Shown here: positions 1-7,894 of the stretch, piece after piece | Layout: each line of letters starts with the position of its first letter | Position numbering within the stretch: position 1 is the first letter of the stretch | NCBI GenBank assembly: GCA_025934695.1 | Contig: JAICWS010000002.1 | Span: forward strand, 124,001 to 188,000 | DNA: 64,000 nucleotides | Reading direction: 5' to 3' | Source: Alphaproteobacteria bacterium | Lineage (GTDB): Bacteria > Pseudomonadota > Alphaproteobacteria > Micavibrionales > UBA2020 | Position numbers and translations under genes: made by a program | The notes under the pieces: model-generated | Database searches by the model: none | Seen by the model: the letters and a program-made list of their open reading frames with translations, nothing else | Told to the model about the DNA's origin: nothing

Positions 1-2
1 CG

Positions 3-1109
3 ATCTTCCTCGCCATCTTCGCTTTCAGCCTGTCATTGCTGGGCACCTTCCTGGTCCGCTCCGGCGTGCTGACCTCCGTTCATGCCTTCGCCGTCGATCC
101 GGCGCGCGGCATCTTCATTCTCGTGCTGCTGGGCGGCGTGACGGGCGGGGCCTTGCTGCTTTACGCCTTGCGCGCGCCCTACATCACGATGGGCGGATCT
201 TTCAAGCCCGTCAGCCGGGAAACCGCGCTGCTTCTCAACAACGTTTTCCTCTTCACCTTTGCCGCCACCGTCTTCATGGGGACGCTATATCCGGTTTTTT
301 TGAGCGCGCTCGATGCCGGCAGCGTGTCGGTGGGCGCGCCTTACTATTCGGCGGCGCTGACGCCGCTGCTGATCCCTTTTGCCTTATTGATGGGCGTCGG
401 CCCCGGCCTCAGCTGGAAAGAGGCGCAGCTGATGCCCGCGCTCAAGAAGCTGGCGGCGCCGATGGCGGCGACCCTCGTGCTGGTCTGCGTGATCTCGCTG
501 CTGCCGCTGCCGGGGCGGCCTTTCACGTCCGTCATGTTCTTCATCGCGGGATGGGTGCTGTTCGCAACCGTCAATGAATTCCTGCGCAAGACGGGTTACC
601 TGCGGTCCTGGCGGCACCTGCCGCGCTCTTTCTACGGCATGACGCTGGCGCACACCGGTTTCGCGCTGCTGCTGATCGGCGCGGTGACGACGACCTCCTG
701 GGTCACGGAAAAAACCCTCTGGATGTCGCCGCGCGACCATGTCGACATCGGCGGTCATCAGGTCATGTTCCTCGGGACCGAGCCCGGCATTGGCGACAAC
801 TATGATTACGACCGGGGGAATTTCTCCATCCCGGGCGCATCGCAACTCGATGATTTTATTTTCCTCAAGCCTGAAAAACGCTGGTATCCTGCGCCCGAAC
901 GCATGACCAGCGAGACCGCGCTGCATCTGTTCGGCCTCGACATGCTGTATATCGTGCTCGGCGACCAGGACGAAAAGAATCCCAGCCGCTGGGTCGTGCG
1001 CCTCTATTATCATCCTTTCGTAGGCTTGCTGCTGGTGGGCGCCGCGCTGATCGCGCTGGGAGGCCTCACCGCCATGTCGGCCCGGCGCAGGGAGGAAGTG
1101 GCGAAATGA
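3..1109 (+). CDS. ccmF: Cytochrome c-type biogenesis protein CcmF, C-terminal part (truncated by window edge)
   Basis: This is the C-terminal part of the heme lyase subunit that ligates heme to apocytochrome c in the inner membrane and periplasm. The frame is open from the left edge, so the start lies outside the window. The first residues contain the CcmF signature LGTFLVRSGVLTSVHAFA, followed by several hydrophobic segments, a periplasmic stretch (about residues 225-320) and a final membrane helix. The stop overlaps the ccmG start by 4 nt, so the ccm genes are translationally coupled. The family assignment is firm; only completeness is unknown. Confidence 0.95.
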   Translation: MFLAIFAFSLSLLGTFLVRSGVLTSVHAFAVDPARGIFILVLLGGVTGGALLLYALRAPYITMGGSFKPVSRETALLLNNVFLFTFAATVFMGTLYPVFLSALDAGSVSVGAPYYSAALTPLLIPFALLMGVGPGLSWKEAQLMPALKKLAAPMAATLVLVCVISLLPLPGRPFTSVMFFIAGWVLFATVNEFLRKTGYLRSWRHLPRSFYGMTLAHTGFALLLIGAVTTTSWVTEKTLWMSPRDHVDIGGHQVMFLGTEPGIGDNYDYDRGNFSIPGASQLDDFIFLKPEKRWYPAPERMTSETALHLFGLDMLYIVLGDQDEKNPSRWVVRLYYHPFVGLLLVGAALIALGGLTAMSARRREEVAK

Positions 1110-1642
1110 AAAACAAAGCCGCCTTTATCCCGCTCGGCTTCTTCGTCCTGCTTGTCGTGATCGTCGCAATCCCGCTGCTGAAGGGGACGGATCCGTCCGT
1201 CGTTCCCTCTGCCCTCGTGGGCAAGCCGGTGCCCTCCTTCGATCTTCCGCCCGCGCTCGCCGGCGTGCCCGGCGTCAGCGCCAAAGATGTCGTCAAAGGC
1301 CCGGTGCTGGTGAATTTTTTCGCCTCCTGGTGCCTCACCTGCGGGGCGGAGCATAAGTTGCTCGACCATATCGCCAAAAACGAGGGGGTGACCATCTACG
1401 GCATCGACTACAAGGATAAAAAGCCCGATATCGCCGCCTGGATCGGCAAACACGGCAATCCTTATAAGGCTGTCGGTTTCGATGCCGACGGACGCGTGGG
1501 CATCGACTGGGGCGTTTACGGCGTGCCGGAAACCTATATCATCTCGCCCGACGGCGTTATCGCACTCCGCTTCGTCGGCCCCATGACCGACGACGATTAC
1601 ATCAATACCGTCAAACCGCGGCTGGAGGCCTTGCGCAAATGA
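1106..1642 (+). CDS. ccmG: Thiol:disulfide interchange protein CcmG/DsbE
   Basis: This 178-aa membrane-anchored periplasmic thioredoxin-fold protein should reduce apocytochrome or CcmH thiols during cytochrome c maturation. There is an N-terminal anchor (about residues 7-25), then the thioredoxin domain with active site WCLTC (Cys76 and Cys79), and later the cis-proline region GVYGVPETYIISPDG typical of DsbE. Active sites of this family are often WCxPC or WCPTC, so Leu-Thr between the cysteines is slightly unusual. It overlaps ccmF and ccmH by 4 nt on each side. Confidence 0.95.
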   Translation: MKNKAAFIPLGFFVLLVVIVAIPLLKGTDPSVVPSALVGKPVPSFDLPPALAGVPGVSAKDVVKGPVLVNFFASWCLTCGAEHKLLDHIAKNEGVTIYGIDYKDKKPDIAAWIGKHGNPYKAVGFDADGRVGIDWGVYGVPETYIISPDGVIALRFVGPMTDDDYINTVKPRLEALRK

Positions 1643-2031
1643 AATACGCGCTTGCCCTCTGCCTGTTCCTGACTCTGTCGGCGGCGACTTTCGCGGCGCA
1701 GCCCGACGAGACGCTGACAGATCCGGCGCTCGAGGCCCGCGCCCGCGTCATTACGAAACAATTGCGCTGCCTTGTCTGCCAGGGCGAGGATATCGATGAA
1801 AGCCAGGCCCCTCTCGCGGCCGACCTGCGCAAGCTGGTGCGCGAGCGCCTCGAAAAAGGCGACACAGACCAACAGGTGATCGATTACATGCGCCAGCGCT
1901 ATGGCGATTACGTGCTCATGAACCCGCCGGTCGAACCCGCGACGCTGCTGCTGTGGGGTGCGCCTATGCTGGTGCTGCTGACCGGCCTTGGCGTCGCTTT
2001 CGTCTTCGTGCGCCGGCAGGGAAAGGGATAG
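1639..2031 (+). CDS. ccmH: Cytochrome c-type biogenesis protein CcmH
   Basis: This 130-aa protein has a cleavable signal peptide (about residues 1-20), then the redox motif LRCLVCQ (Cys44 and Cys47) and the family stretch DLRKLVRERLEKGDTDQQVIDYM, followed by a C-terminal membrane helix (about 99-122). It is the short CcmH form (CycL-like) that presents apocytochrome thiols to CcmF. The 4-nt overlap with ccmG and the 4-nt gap to ccmI place it in the same operon. Confidence 0.95.
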   Translation: MKYALALCLFLTLSAATFAAQPDETLTDPALEARARVITKQLRCLVCQGEDIDESQAPLAADLRKLVRERLEKGDTDQQVIDYMRQRYGDYVLMNPPVEPATLLLWGAPMLVLLTGLGVAFVFVRRQGKG

Positions 2032-2035
2032 AACC

Positions 2036-2755
2036 ATGTTCCTTTACGCCGTCATTGCCGCGCTTGCCGCCGGCACGGTCATGAAGCTGGTAGGACCGCT
2101 TGTGGGCCGCGGGCGGCACCGCGCGCCGGGCGGCGCCGTCACGCGCGCCGATCGGCGGCTCGCCCGCCTCCTCGTTTGCCTCATCCCGTGCCTGGCGCTG
2201 GTCATTTACCTGCTGATGGGGCGGCCCGACCTGCCGGGCGCGCCCGCGATCTTCGCGGATCCCGGCGAACTCATCGGACGGCAGGAGGCGCTGCTCGCCA
2301 AGCGGCCGATGGAAACGCTGCTCGGCCAGAACCCCGATAATATCGGCGCGCTCATCAAGCTGGCCGGCATCAACCAGCGCCTTGGCCGGTTCGGGGCCGC
2401 GGCGAAATTCATGCAGCGCGCTGTCATCGTCGCCCAAGCACAGAACGACGTGTTCCTGAGGCTATGGGCGGAAAATCTCGGGCGCCTGCAGGTGCTGGCG
2501 AACGACGGCAAGGTCGGCAAGGACGCGCTCGGCACCTTCGAGTACGTCCGCACTCTGCAGGACAACGACCCCATTGCCCGCTATTATCAGGCGCTGGCCA
2601 AAGCGCAAAACGGCGATGCCGACAAGGCCATCGAGGAATGGAATGACCTGCTCAGCCAGGGATCGCCCATGGCCTATTGGAAGGAGTATGTCCGCCAGGC
2701 CATCGCCGCCGCCAAGGCGGGCAAGATCGGCGAAGAGCCGATCAATATCCCCTAG
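2036..2755 (+). CDS. ccmI: CcmI/CycH-type TPR protein of cytochrome c maturation
   Basis: This 239-aa protein has two N-terminal membrane segments (about residues 1-20 and 43-61) followed by TPR-like helices. That is the CcmI layout: an apocytochrome chaperone working with CcmF and CcmH. The phrase YLLMGRPDLPGAP after the second membrane segment matches the usual CcmI junction. I chose the ATG at 2036, preceded by a GGAAAGGG ribosome site, over an upstream in-frame start at 1988 that would overlap ccmH. The last 4 nt overlap the convergent gene on the minus strand. Confidence 0.85.
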   Translation: MFLYAVIAALAAGTVMKLVGPLVGRGRHRAPGGAVTRADRRLARLLVCLIPCLALVIYLLMGRPDLPGAPAIFADPGELIGRQEALLAKRPMETLLGQNPDNIGALIKLAGINQRLGRFGAAAKFMQRAVIVAQAQNDVFLRLWAENLGRLQVLANDGKVGKDALGTFEYVRTLQDNDPIARYYQALAKAQNGDADKAIEEWNDLLSQGSPMAYWKEYVRQAIAAAKAGKIGEEPINIP

Positions 2756-3417
2756 CGGAGCCTTTCGCCCGGGCAGGCGCGCGACAGGCGCATATATTCA
2801 GCAGGCGTATCAATGGCGCGCTGGCGAAGGTTCCGCGCGCTATCCAGCTTCTCCAGCGCCTGTGCCAGCGACGTTTTGACGCTCTCGAGCAGCCGGTCCT
2901 TTGCCGCCTCGCGCTGCTGCAGGCTGAAAGGCCCTTCCGGGCCTAAACGCGCGGCCGCTTCAGCCGCCGCACCTTCCAGGCCGGGCAGGAAGGCGTGGAT
3001 CGCGTCCTCGTCCGCGGCGACATGGCGCAACTCATGCGCCTTCGTCTCGGCGTAGCGGCAGCTCGCGGGTTTGTATTCCTTCGCGATCGAGACCTGGGCC
3101 TGGTAGGTGAGTGTGACGTCCAGACTCTCGGGCCACAGGCAGTAGCCGCCTTCCAGCTGCTCCTGCGATTTGAACAGCAGGCTCGTTTCCAGGCCGATTT
3201 TACCTTCCGTGACGCCGCTGGTGACCGGGAAGTCGCGCAGGTTCACGGTCGTCAGCGTGGGCGCGATCCGGCGCAGTTCCGCCGTCGTATGCCCGCTGTA
3301 GAAAACGGGTGGCTTATCGCGATAGGCGAAATGCACGGCGGGCGGCGGCCCGGGGGCGCAGGCGCCGAAAGCGGCGAGAACAAGCGGCGCCGCGATATGC
3401 AGGGCGTGGGATATCAT
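2752..3417 (-). CDS. Putative lipoprotein with HELRH zinc-protease-like motif
   Basis: This 221-aa exported protein has a signal peptide ending in a plausible lipobox, FGAC (Cys20), so it is probably a lipoprotein. Residues 128-132 form HELRH, followed by VAADEDAI, a zincin-like arrangement recalling the DUF922 type of putative metalloproteases. The second half is charged and helical. It is clearly paralogous to the next gene upstream (4085): both have Y.A.V.IA.E[YF]KP.[ST]CR before the HE.RHV motif and end in a Q..ID...EY.RLS..C tail. Substrate is unknown. It converges with ccmI with a 4-nt overlap. Confidence 0.7.
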   Translation of the reverse strand: MISHALHIAAPLVLAAFGACAPGPPPAVHFAYRDKPPVFYSGHTTAELRRIAPTLTTVNLRDFPVTSGVTEGKIGLETSLLFKSQEQLEGGYCLWPESLDVTLTYQAQVSIAKEYKPASCRYAETKAHELRHVAADEDAIHAFLPGLEGAAAEAAARLGPEGPFSLQQREAAKDRLLESVKTSLAQALEKLDSARNLRQRAIDTPAEYMRLSRACPGERLR

Positions 3418-3419
3418 CT

Positions 3420-4085
3420 TTACTGCGCGTTTTGGCAGAGGTTCGACAGGCGCAGGTATTCCTGGCGCGTGTCGATCATCTGCTGGCGGTTGAAGCGCAG
3501 CTGTTCGACCTCGGCCGCCTTGGCCTCCAGCGCCGCCTTGATCCGGTCGACCATCTTGTCGCGCGCGGGGATCAGCTGGTCCGCTGCAACGGGGCCGACC
3601 GAGCCAACGGCGACCGCCGCATCCTCGACCGCCTGGCGCAGCTGGGGCAACAGTTCGTTGAAGGTGATGATGTCGGTGTTCACGTGGCGCGCCTCGTGCT
3701 GCAAGGTCGAATCGAACCGGCAGGTGCCGGGCTTGAATTCGCTGGCCACATAGATCGTCGGCGCGTATTTGACGGTGATCTGCACCGTGCTGATGGAAAC
3801 GCAGGATGCGCCATCGGCGTTCGTCGCGAGGTTGAAGTCGATAAGGTACGAAGGGTCGAAGTCGCTCAGGGTCAGGCCCCCCACCGCCCAGGTTTCGCGG
3901 TTGCTGTGCGAAAAGGTGGTGCTGATGTGGAAAGCACCGAGATTTTGGCTGCTCAGATCGTTGCGCTGGATGGCGGGCGTCACCACGAAATCCATATGCA
4001 CGATCGGCGCCGCCGCTCCCGGGCAGGCGGCCGCCGCGGCGAGCAGGTAGGCGGCGGGCAGCGTCATCGGGTCGAAGCCGAGCAT
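3420..4085 (-). CDS. Putative exported HEARH metalloprotease-like protein, paralogue of the downstream gene
   Basis: This 221-aa protein has a hydrophobic signal segment ending near AAACPGAAA and a zincin-like HEARH motif at residues 130-134 in the context HEARHVNTDIITF. It is a tandem paralogue of the lipoprotein encoded just downstream. The frame is open well upstream, but that extension lies inside the COQ9-type gene. The ATG at 4085 sits 5 nt after that gene's stop and has GAGGAG upstream; an alternative ATG lies at 4067. The C-terminal third is helical, with a conserved tail EYLRLSNLC. Confidence 0.7.
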   Translation of the reverse strand: MLGFDPMTLPAAYLLAAAAACPGAAAPIVHMDFVVTPAIQRNDLSSQNLGAFHISTTFSHSNRETWAVGGLTLSDFDPSYLIDFNLATNADGASCVSISTVQITVKYAPTIYVASEFKPGTCRFDSTLQHEARHVNTDIITFNELLPQLRQAVEDAAVAVGSVGPVAADQLIPARDKMVDRIKAALEAKAAEVEQLRFNRQQMIDTRQEYLRLSNLCQNAQ

Positions 4086-4090
4086 GAAGG

Positions 4091-4705
4091 TTACGACCGC
4101 TCCTCGCGCTTCTTTTTGAAAGAGGAAATCCTCTGGCCGATCTTGAGGACGTTGTCGATGCGGCGGTCGAGGAAGGTCCAGGTGTTTTCGTTGTTCGTGG
4201 ATTTGTCGTTGAGCCAATAGAGCGTCGTTGACGTCAGCACGCCCGACAGCAGCAGCCGCTTGGTGTAATGGTTGTAATCTGTCGCCGTATCGCCGGCGGC
4301 GCGCCACAGCTTGTCGGCCGTGGCCCAGACCATCTTGGGCAGGTGGATATTGCGCGGCGGCAGCGCCAGGAAGGCCAGCGCTGCGGACACGGCCTGCTTG
4401 TGGGGCGCCAGAAGCTCCAGGCGCGTGCGCACGCCCAGCGCGATCTTCTCGCGGATTTTCAGGTTCGCCAGGCGCCGCGCCGTCAGCTTCTCCAACGTCG
4501 CAGCGTCCGCCCATTCGGAGAAGTAGCGCACCAGGTCTATCGCCCCGTGAGGAAAGGCTTCTTCCGCGTCTTCCGAAGGAACCTTTAAGCGTTCGGCGGC
4601 GCTGTGCAGCAGCGCGTCGCTCCAGCCGTCGAAAGCGACGTCGGGCAGCGCCGCCATCAGTATCCGCGCTTGCAGATCGCCCTCTTTTTCCGCCCGCCTT
4701 GCCAT
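4091..4705 (-). CDS. COQ9 family protein
   Basis: This 204-aa TetR-like helical protein belongs to the COQ9 family, implicated in ubiquinone biosynthesis. Family signs are LMAALPDVAFDGWSDALL near the N-terminus, the middle stretch EKIALGVRTRLELL, and LWRAAGDTATDYNHYTKR followed by TLYWLNDKS. An upstream ATG at 4786 is possible, but the start at 4705 has an AAGGTGG ribosome site 5 nt upstream and gives the typical N-terminus. It is divergent from the first pepF gene, leaving about 57 bp for both promoters. Confidence 0.9.
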   Translation of the reverse strand: MARRAEKEGDLQARILMAALPDVAFDGWSDALLHSAAERLKVPSEDAEEAFPHGAIDLVRYFSEWADAATLEKLTARRLANLKIREKIALGVRTRLELLAPHKQAVSAALAFLALPPRNIHLPKMVWATADKLWRAAGDTATDYNHYTKRLLLSGVLTSTTLYWLNDKSTNNENTWTFLDRRIDNVLKIGQRISSFKKKREERS

Positions 4706-4762
4706 GGATCCACCTTTATTTTCATGACGAATGATATAAATTGGCGGGAGCGGCGTTAACGC

Positions 4763-6649
4763 ATGAAGCGCCCATTGTCCCGTCACAAACCATCATGCCA
4801 AAGTTTACCCATGACCGCCGCAAAAACAATCAAAACCGCCCGTGCCAAGCCGTCCAACCTTCCCGCGTGGGATTTGTCCGCGCTCGTGCAGGAACCCATT
4901 GAAAAGAATATCCAAAAGGCGCTACTCCAGGCGGCGGGCGAGGCCGCGGCTTTTCAGAAGAAGTATCGCGGCGAGCTCGAACGGCTGGCGCCCGACGCTT
5001 TCGGCGACGCCTTGGCCGAGTACGAGCGGCTGCAGGAAACGCTGGGGCGCCTCTACAGTTACGCCAGCCTGAACCGCGCGACCAAGCTCGACGATCCCAA
5101 GGCGGGGCAGCTGCACCAAACCGTCATGGAACGCTCGAACGACATCACGGCGGGCCTGCTGTTTTTCCGCCTCGGCATCAACAAGCTCGGTGATGAAAAT
5201 ATCGCTGAGAAACTCAAAAATCCCGTGGCGCGGCGCTACAAGCCGTTTATCGACCATGTCCGTGCTTTCCGTCCACACCAGCTGTCGGACGAAGTGGAAA
5301 AGGTGCTGCACGAGCGCGCGGTGACGGGCTCTCCGGCGTGGGTACGCATGTTCGACGAAACGACGGCGCGCCTGCGTTTCAAGGTCGGCGGCAAAAACCT
5401 GACCGAAACCGAAGTCTTCCATCAAATGATCTCGCGCGACCCGAAGAAGCGCAAGGCGGCGGCGAAAGCGGTCGAAAAAACCTTCGGCGACAATATCCAG
5501 ACCTTTGGCTTCATCCTGAACACGCTTGTGAAGGAAAAGGACGTCAACGACCGCCAGCGCGGTTTCAAGACGCCCGTCGCTTCGATGAACCTCGAGAACC
5601 AGGTCGAGGACGAGGTGGTCGAGGCGCTCGTCAAAGCCGTGCGCGACTCTTACCCGCGCCTGTCGCACCGCTACTACAAGCTCAAGGCGAAATGGATGCG
5701 CGCGAAGAAGCTCAACTACTGGGACCGCAATGCGCCGCTGCCTTTTTCAGCCGTACGCAAGCTGCCTTGGCGCGACGCGGAAAAGATCGTGCTGAATGCC
5801 TACCGCGGCTTCCATCCGCACATGGCGGAGATCGGCACGCGCTTCTTCCGCGAAAACTGGATCGACGCGGCGCCCAAGCCCGGCAAGGACTCCGGCGCCT
5901 TCAGCGCGGCGACCGTGCCCTCGGCGCATCCGTACATTTTAATGAACTACAAGGACGATATCGAAAGCGTGATGACGCTCGCGCATGAACTGGGACACGG
6001 CGTGCACCAGGTCCTGTCCGGCCCGCAAGGCTATCTGATGGCCGATACGCCGCTGACGCTCGCGGAAACCGCCAGCGTCTTTGGCGAAATGCTGACCTTC
6101 CGCGCGCTGCTGGCGGCCGAAACCGACCCCACCATCCGCCGCGCGCTGCTGGCGAAGAAGGTCGAGGATATGCTGAATACGGTCGTGCGACAGATCGCCT
6201 TCCATGAATTCGAAACCGCCGTCCACCACGAGCGCAAGGAGGGCGAGCTCACTGCCGAGCGTTTGGGCCAGATCTGGATAGAGATCATGAAGCGCAGCCT
6301 CGGCCCCGCCTTTACCTTCGACGAGGGCTACAAATATTTCTGGGCCTATATCTCGCACTTCTACCATGTGCCTTTCTATGTTTACGCCTATGCTTTCGCC
6401 GATTGCCTCGTGAATGCGCTCTATGCCGTCTATCAGGATTCTGAAAAGGGTTTCGCCGACAAATTCCTCGATCTTCTGAAGGCGGGCGGCACAAAAAAAT
6501 ACGACGAGCTGCTCAAGCCCTTCGGCCTCGACGCGCGCGATCCGGCCTTCTGGAAGAAGGGTTTGTCCGTGGTCGAAAGCTTCATAGACCAGTTGGAAAA
6601 GGCGGAAAACGCTGGTAGGCTGCGAAAGCGCAAAAGGGGCGCCAAATAA
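4763..6649 (+). CDS. pepF: M3 family oligoendopeptidase F (first of three)
   Basis: This 628-aa cytosolic zinc metallopeptidase should cleave short to medium peptides. The zinc motif HELGH lies at residues 408-412 (TLAHELGHGVHQVL), with the third ligand region LAETASVFGEML about 25 residues later and the substrate-loop HFYHVPFYVYAYAFAD further on. The length is normal for PepF. I used the ATG at 4763; the ATG at 4811 would remove 16 residues and also fits the family. Two more paralogues follow at 7895 and 9811, roughly half identical by eye. A diguanylate cyclase gene begins 4 nt after the stop. Confidence 0.95.
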   Translation: MKRPLSRHKPSCQSLPMTAAKTIKTARAKPSNLPAWDLSALVQEPIEKNIQKALLQAAGEAAAFQKKYRGELERLAPDAFGDALAEYERLQETLGRLYSYASLNRATKLDDPKAGQLHQTVMERSNDITAGLLFFRLGINKLGDENIAEKLKNPVARRYKPFIDHVRAFRPHQLSDEVEKVLHERAVTGSPAWVRMFDETTARLRFKVGGKNLTETEVFHQMISRDPKKRKAAAKAVEKTFGDNIQTFGFILNTLVKEKDVNDRQRGFKTPVASMNLENQVEDEVVEALVKAVRDSYPRLSHRYYKLKAKWMRAKKLNYWDRNAPLPFSAVRKLPWRDAEKIVLNAYRGFHPHMAEIGTRFFRENWIDAAPKPGKDSGAFSAATVPSAHPYILMNYKDDIESVMTLAHELGHGVHQVLSGPQGYLMADTPLTLAETASVFGEMLTFRALLAAETDPTIRRALLAKKVEDMLNTVVRQIAFHEFETAVHHERKEGELTAERLGQIWIEIMKRSLGPAFTFDEGYKYFWAYISHFYHVPFYVYAYAFADCLVNALYAVYQDSEKGFADKFLDLLKAGGTKKYDELLKPFGLDARDPAFWKKGLSVVESFIDQLEKAENAGRLRKRKRGAK

Positions 6650-6653
6650 GCCT

Positions 6654-7568
6654 ATGTTTCTGACGGGAAAAAAAGCCAAGCTGGCCCAGATCTGCTCCGA
6701 GATCGTGGCGCGGGCGGAAGACGCCATTGTCGTCGTTGACGCGTCCCATACTATCGTCTCCTTCAACCAGGGCGCCGAGCGCATGTTCGGCTATGAAGAG
6801 AAGGATATCCTGGGCGAACGCCTCGACGCGCTGCTGCCCGAACGCTTCCAGCTCCAGCACGACGTCATGATCGACGAATTCGGCCAAGGGCCCGTCGACG
6901 TCAAGCAGATGGGCCGGCGCAACCGTCAGATCTACGGCCGCCGCAAGGACGGCAATGAATTCGTGGCCTCCGCGCAAATTATGCGCCTCGGCGACAAGGA
7001 TGCGCGCTATTACGCGGCGCTCCTGCGCGACATTTCCGAATCGAAAAAGACCGAGGAAGAACTGCTGCGCCTGGCCGCGACAGACCCGCTCACGGGCGCG
7101 CTCAACCGGCGCGAATTCACCGTGCTGGCCGAGCGCGAGGCCCTGCGCTCCAACCGCTATCATCACCCCCTGTCGCTCATGATGCTCGACCTCGATTATT
7201 TCAAGCGTCTCAACGACACTTACGGCCATTCAGCGGGCGACAAGGTGCTGCAGCGCTTTACGACGCTTTGCGTGAACGCCCTGCGCAACGTCGATATTTT
7301 CGGGCGTTGGGGCGGCGAGGAATTCGTGGCGCTGCTGCCCGAAACCGATATCGACGGCGCGGCGGTGATCGCCGAGCGCCTGCGCAAGATCGTGGCCGAA
7401 AGCGTCCTTAACTACCACGACCAGAAAATCACCTTCACCGTCAGCGTCGGCGTCGCGCAATACAAGGATTCCGAATCCGCCATCGACGGCCCCTTAAGCC
7501 GCGCCGACAGCGCCGTCTACGACGCGAAGAAAGCGGGAAGAAACCGCATCTCGGTCTTCAGGAATTGA
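6654..7568 (+). CDS. PAS-GGDEF diguanylate cyclase
   Basis: This 304-aa soluble protein has an N-terminal PAS sensor domain (about residues 12-125, including FNQGAERMFGY and the PAC-like AALLRDISESKK) and a GGDEF domain (about 135-302). The active-site signature GGEEF is at residues 220-224, and a product-inhibition I-site RNVD lies five residues before it (211-214). It should therefore make cyclic di-GMP and be feedback-controlled. There is no membrane segment, so the signal is probably cytosolic. It starts 4 nt after the first pepF gene and is probably co-transcribed with it. Confidence 0.95.
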   Translation: MFLTGKKAKLAQICSEIVARAEDAIVVVDASHTIVSFNQGAERMFGYEEKDILGERLDALLPERFQLQHDVMIDEFGQGPVDVKQMGRRNRQIYGRRKDGNEFVASAQIMRLGDKDARYYAALLRDISESKKTEEELLRLAATDPLTGALNRREFTVLAEREALRSNRYHHPLSLMMLDLDYFKRLNDTYGHSAGDKVLQRFTTLCVNALRNVDIFGRWGGEEFVALLPETDIDGAAVIAERLRKIVAESVLNYHDQKITFTVSVGVAQYKDSESAIDGPLSRADSAVYDAKKAGRNRISVFRN

Positions 7569-7894
7569 CCCCACTCAATAGTCGTCATTCCCGCGCAAGC
7601 GGGACTCCCGTCGAATGAAAAACGGTGCCCGCATTTACGAGACCCCCCGCTTTCGCGGAGATGACGGATTTGAAGATTATTCCGTAAATTCGCACGGCGC
7701 CGGAAATACCATATTCACCAAAGCTTTCCCAAATGCTGCACCGCACTTCCATTTGTGATAATGGCGAGGCCTGTGCTAGCTTTAAGCCATTCGACAAGAA
7801 ACGGATTCCTTGGGTAAGGAGTTGTGTGTTCGCCAAAGCCGGACGTTAAAAAATCCTGCTCTGCCGAACCCGCGCGCTTTGAAAAAGGAAAACA
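7569..7894. other. Intergenic region of 326 bp
   Basis: This stretch separates the diguanylate cyclase from the second pepF. It contains the imperfect inverted repeat at 7583-7667. From about 7670 the sequence is more AT-rich (TGAAGATTATTCCGTAAATTC) and may hold the promoter of the pepF2-pepF3 operon, but I see no convincing -35/-10 pair. No coding sequence is supported here. Confidence 0.5.
7583..7667. repeat. Imperfect palindromic intergenic repeat (REP-like)
   Basis: The left arm begins CGTCATTCCCGCGCAAGCGGG (7583-7603). The right arm (7643-7667) is its inverted counterpart with a few mismatches; read on the other strand it begins CCGTCATCTCCGCGAAAGCG. Each arm can also form its own small CCGC/GCGG hairpin. 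Elements beginning GTCATTCCCGCG and containing AAGCGGG are widespread in alphaproteobacterial intergenic regions. I found no second copy in this window. Confidence 0.6.
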
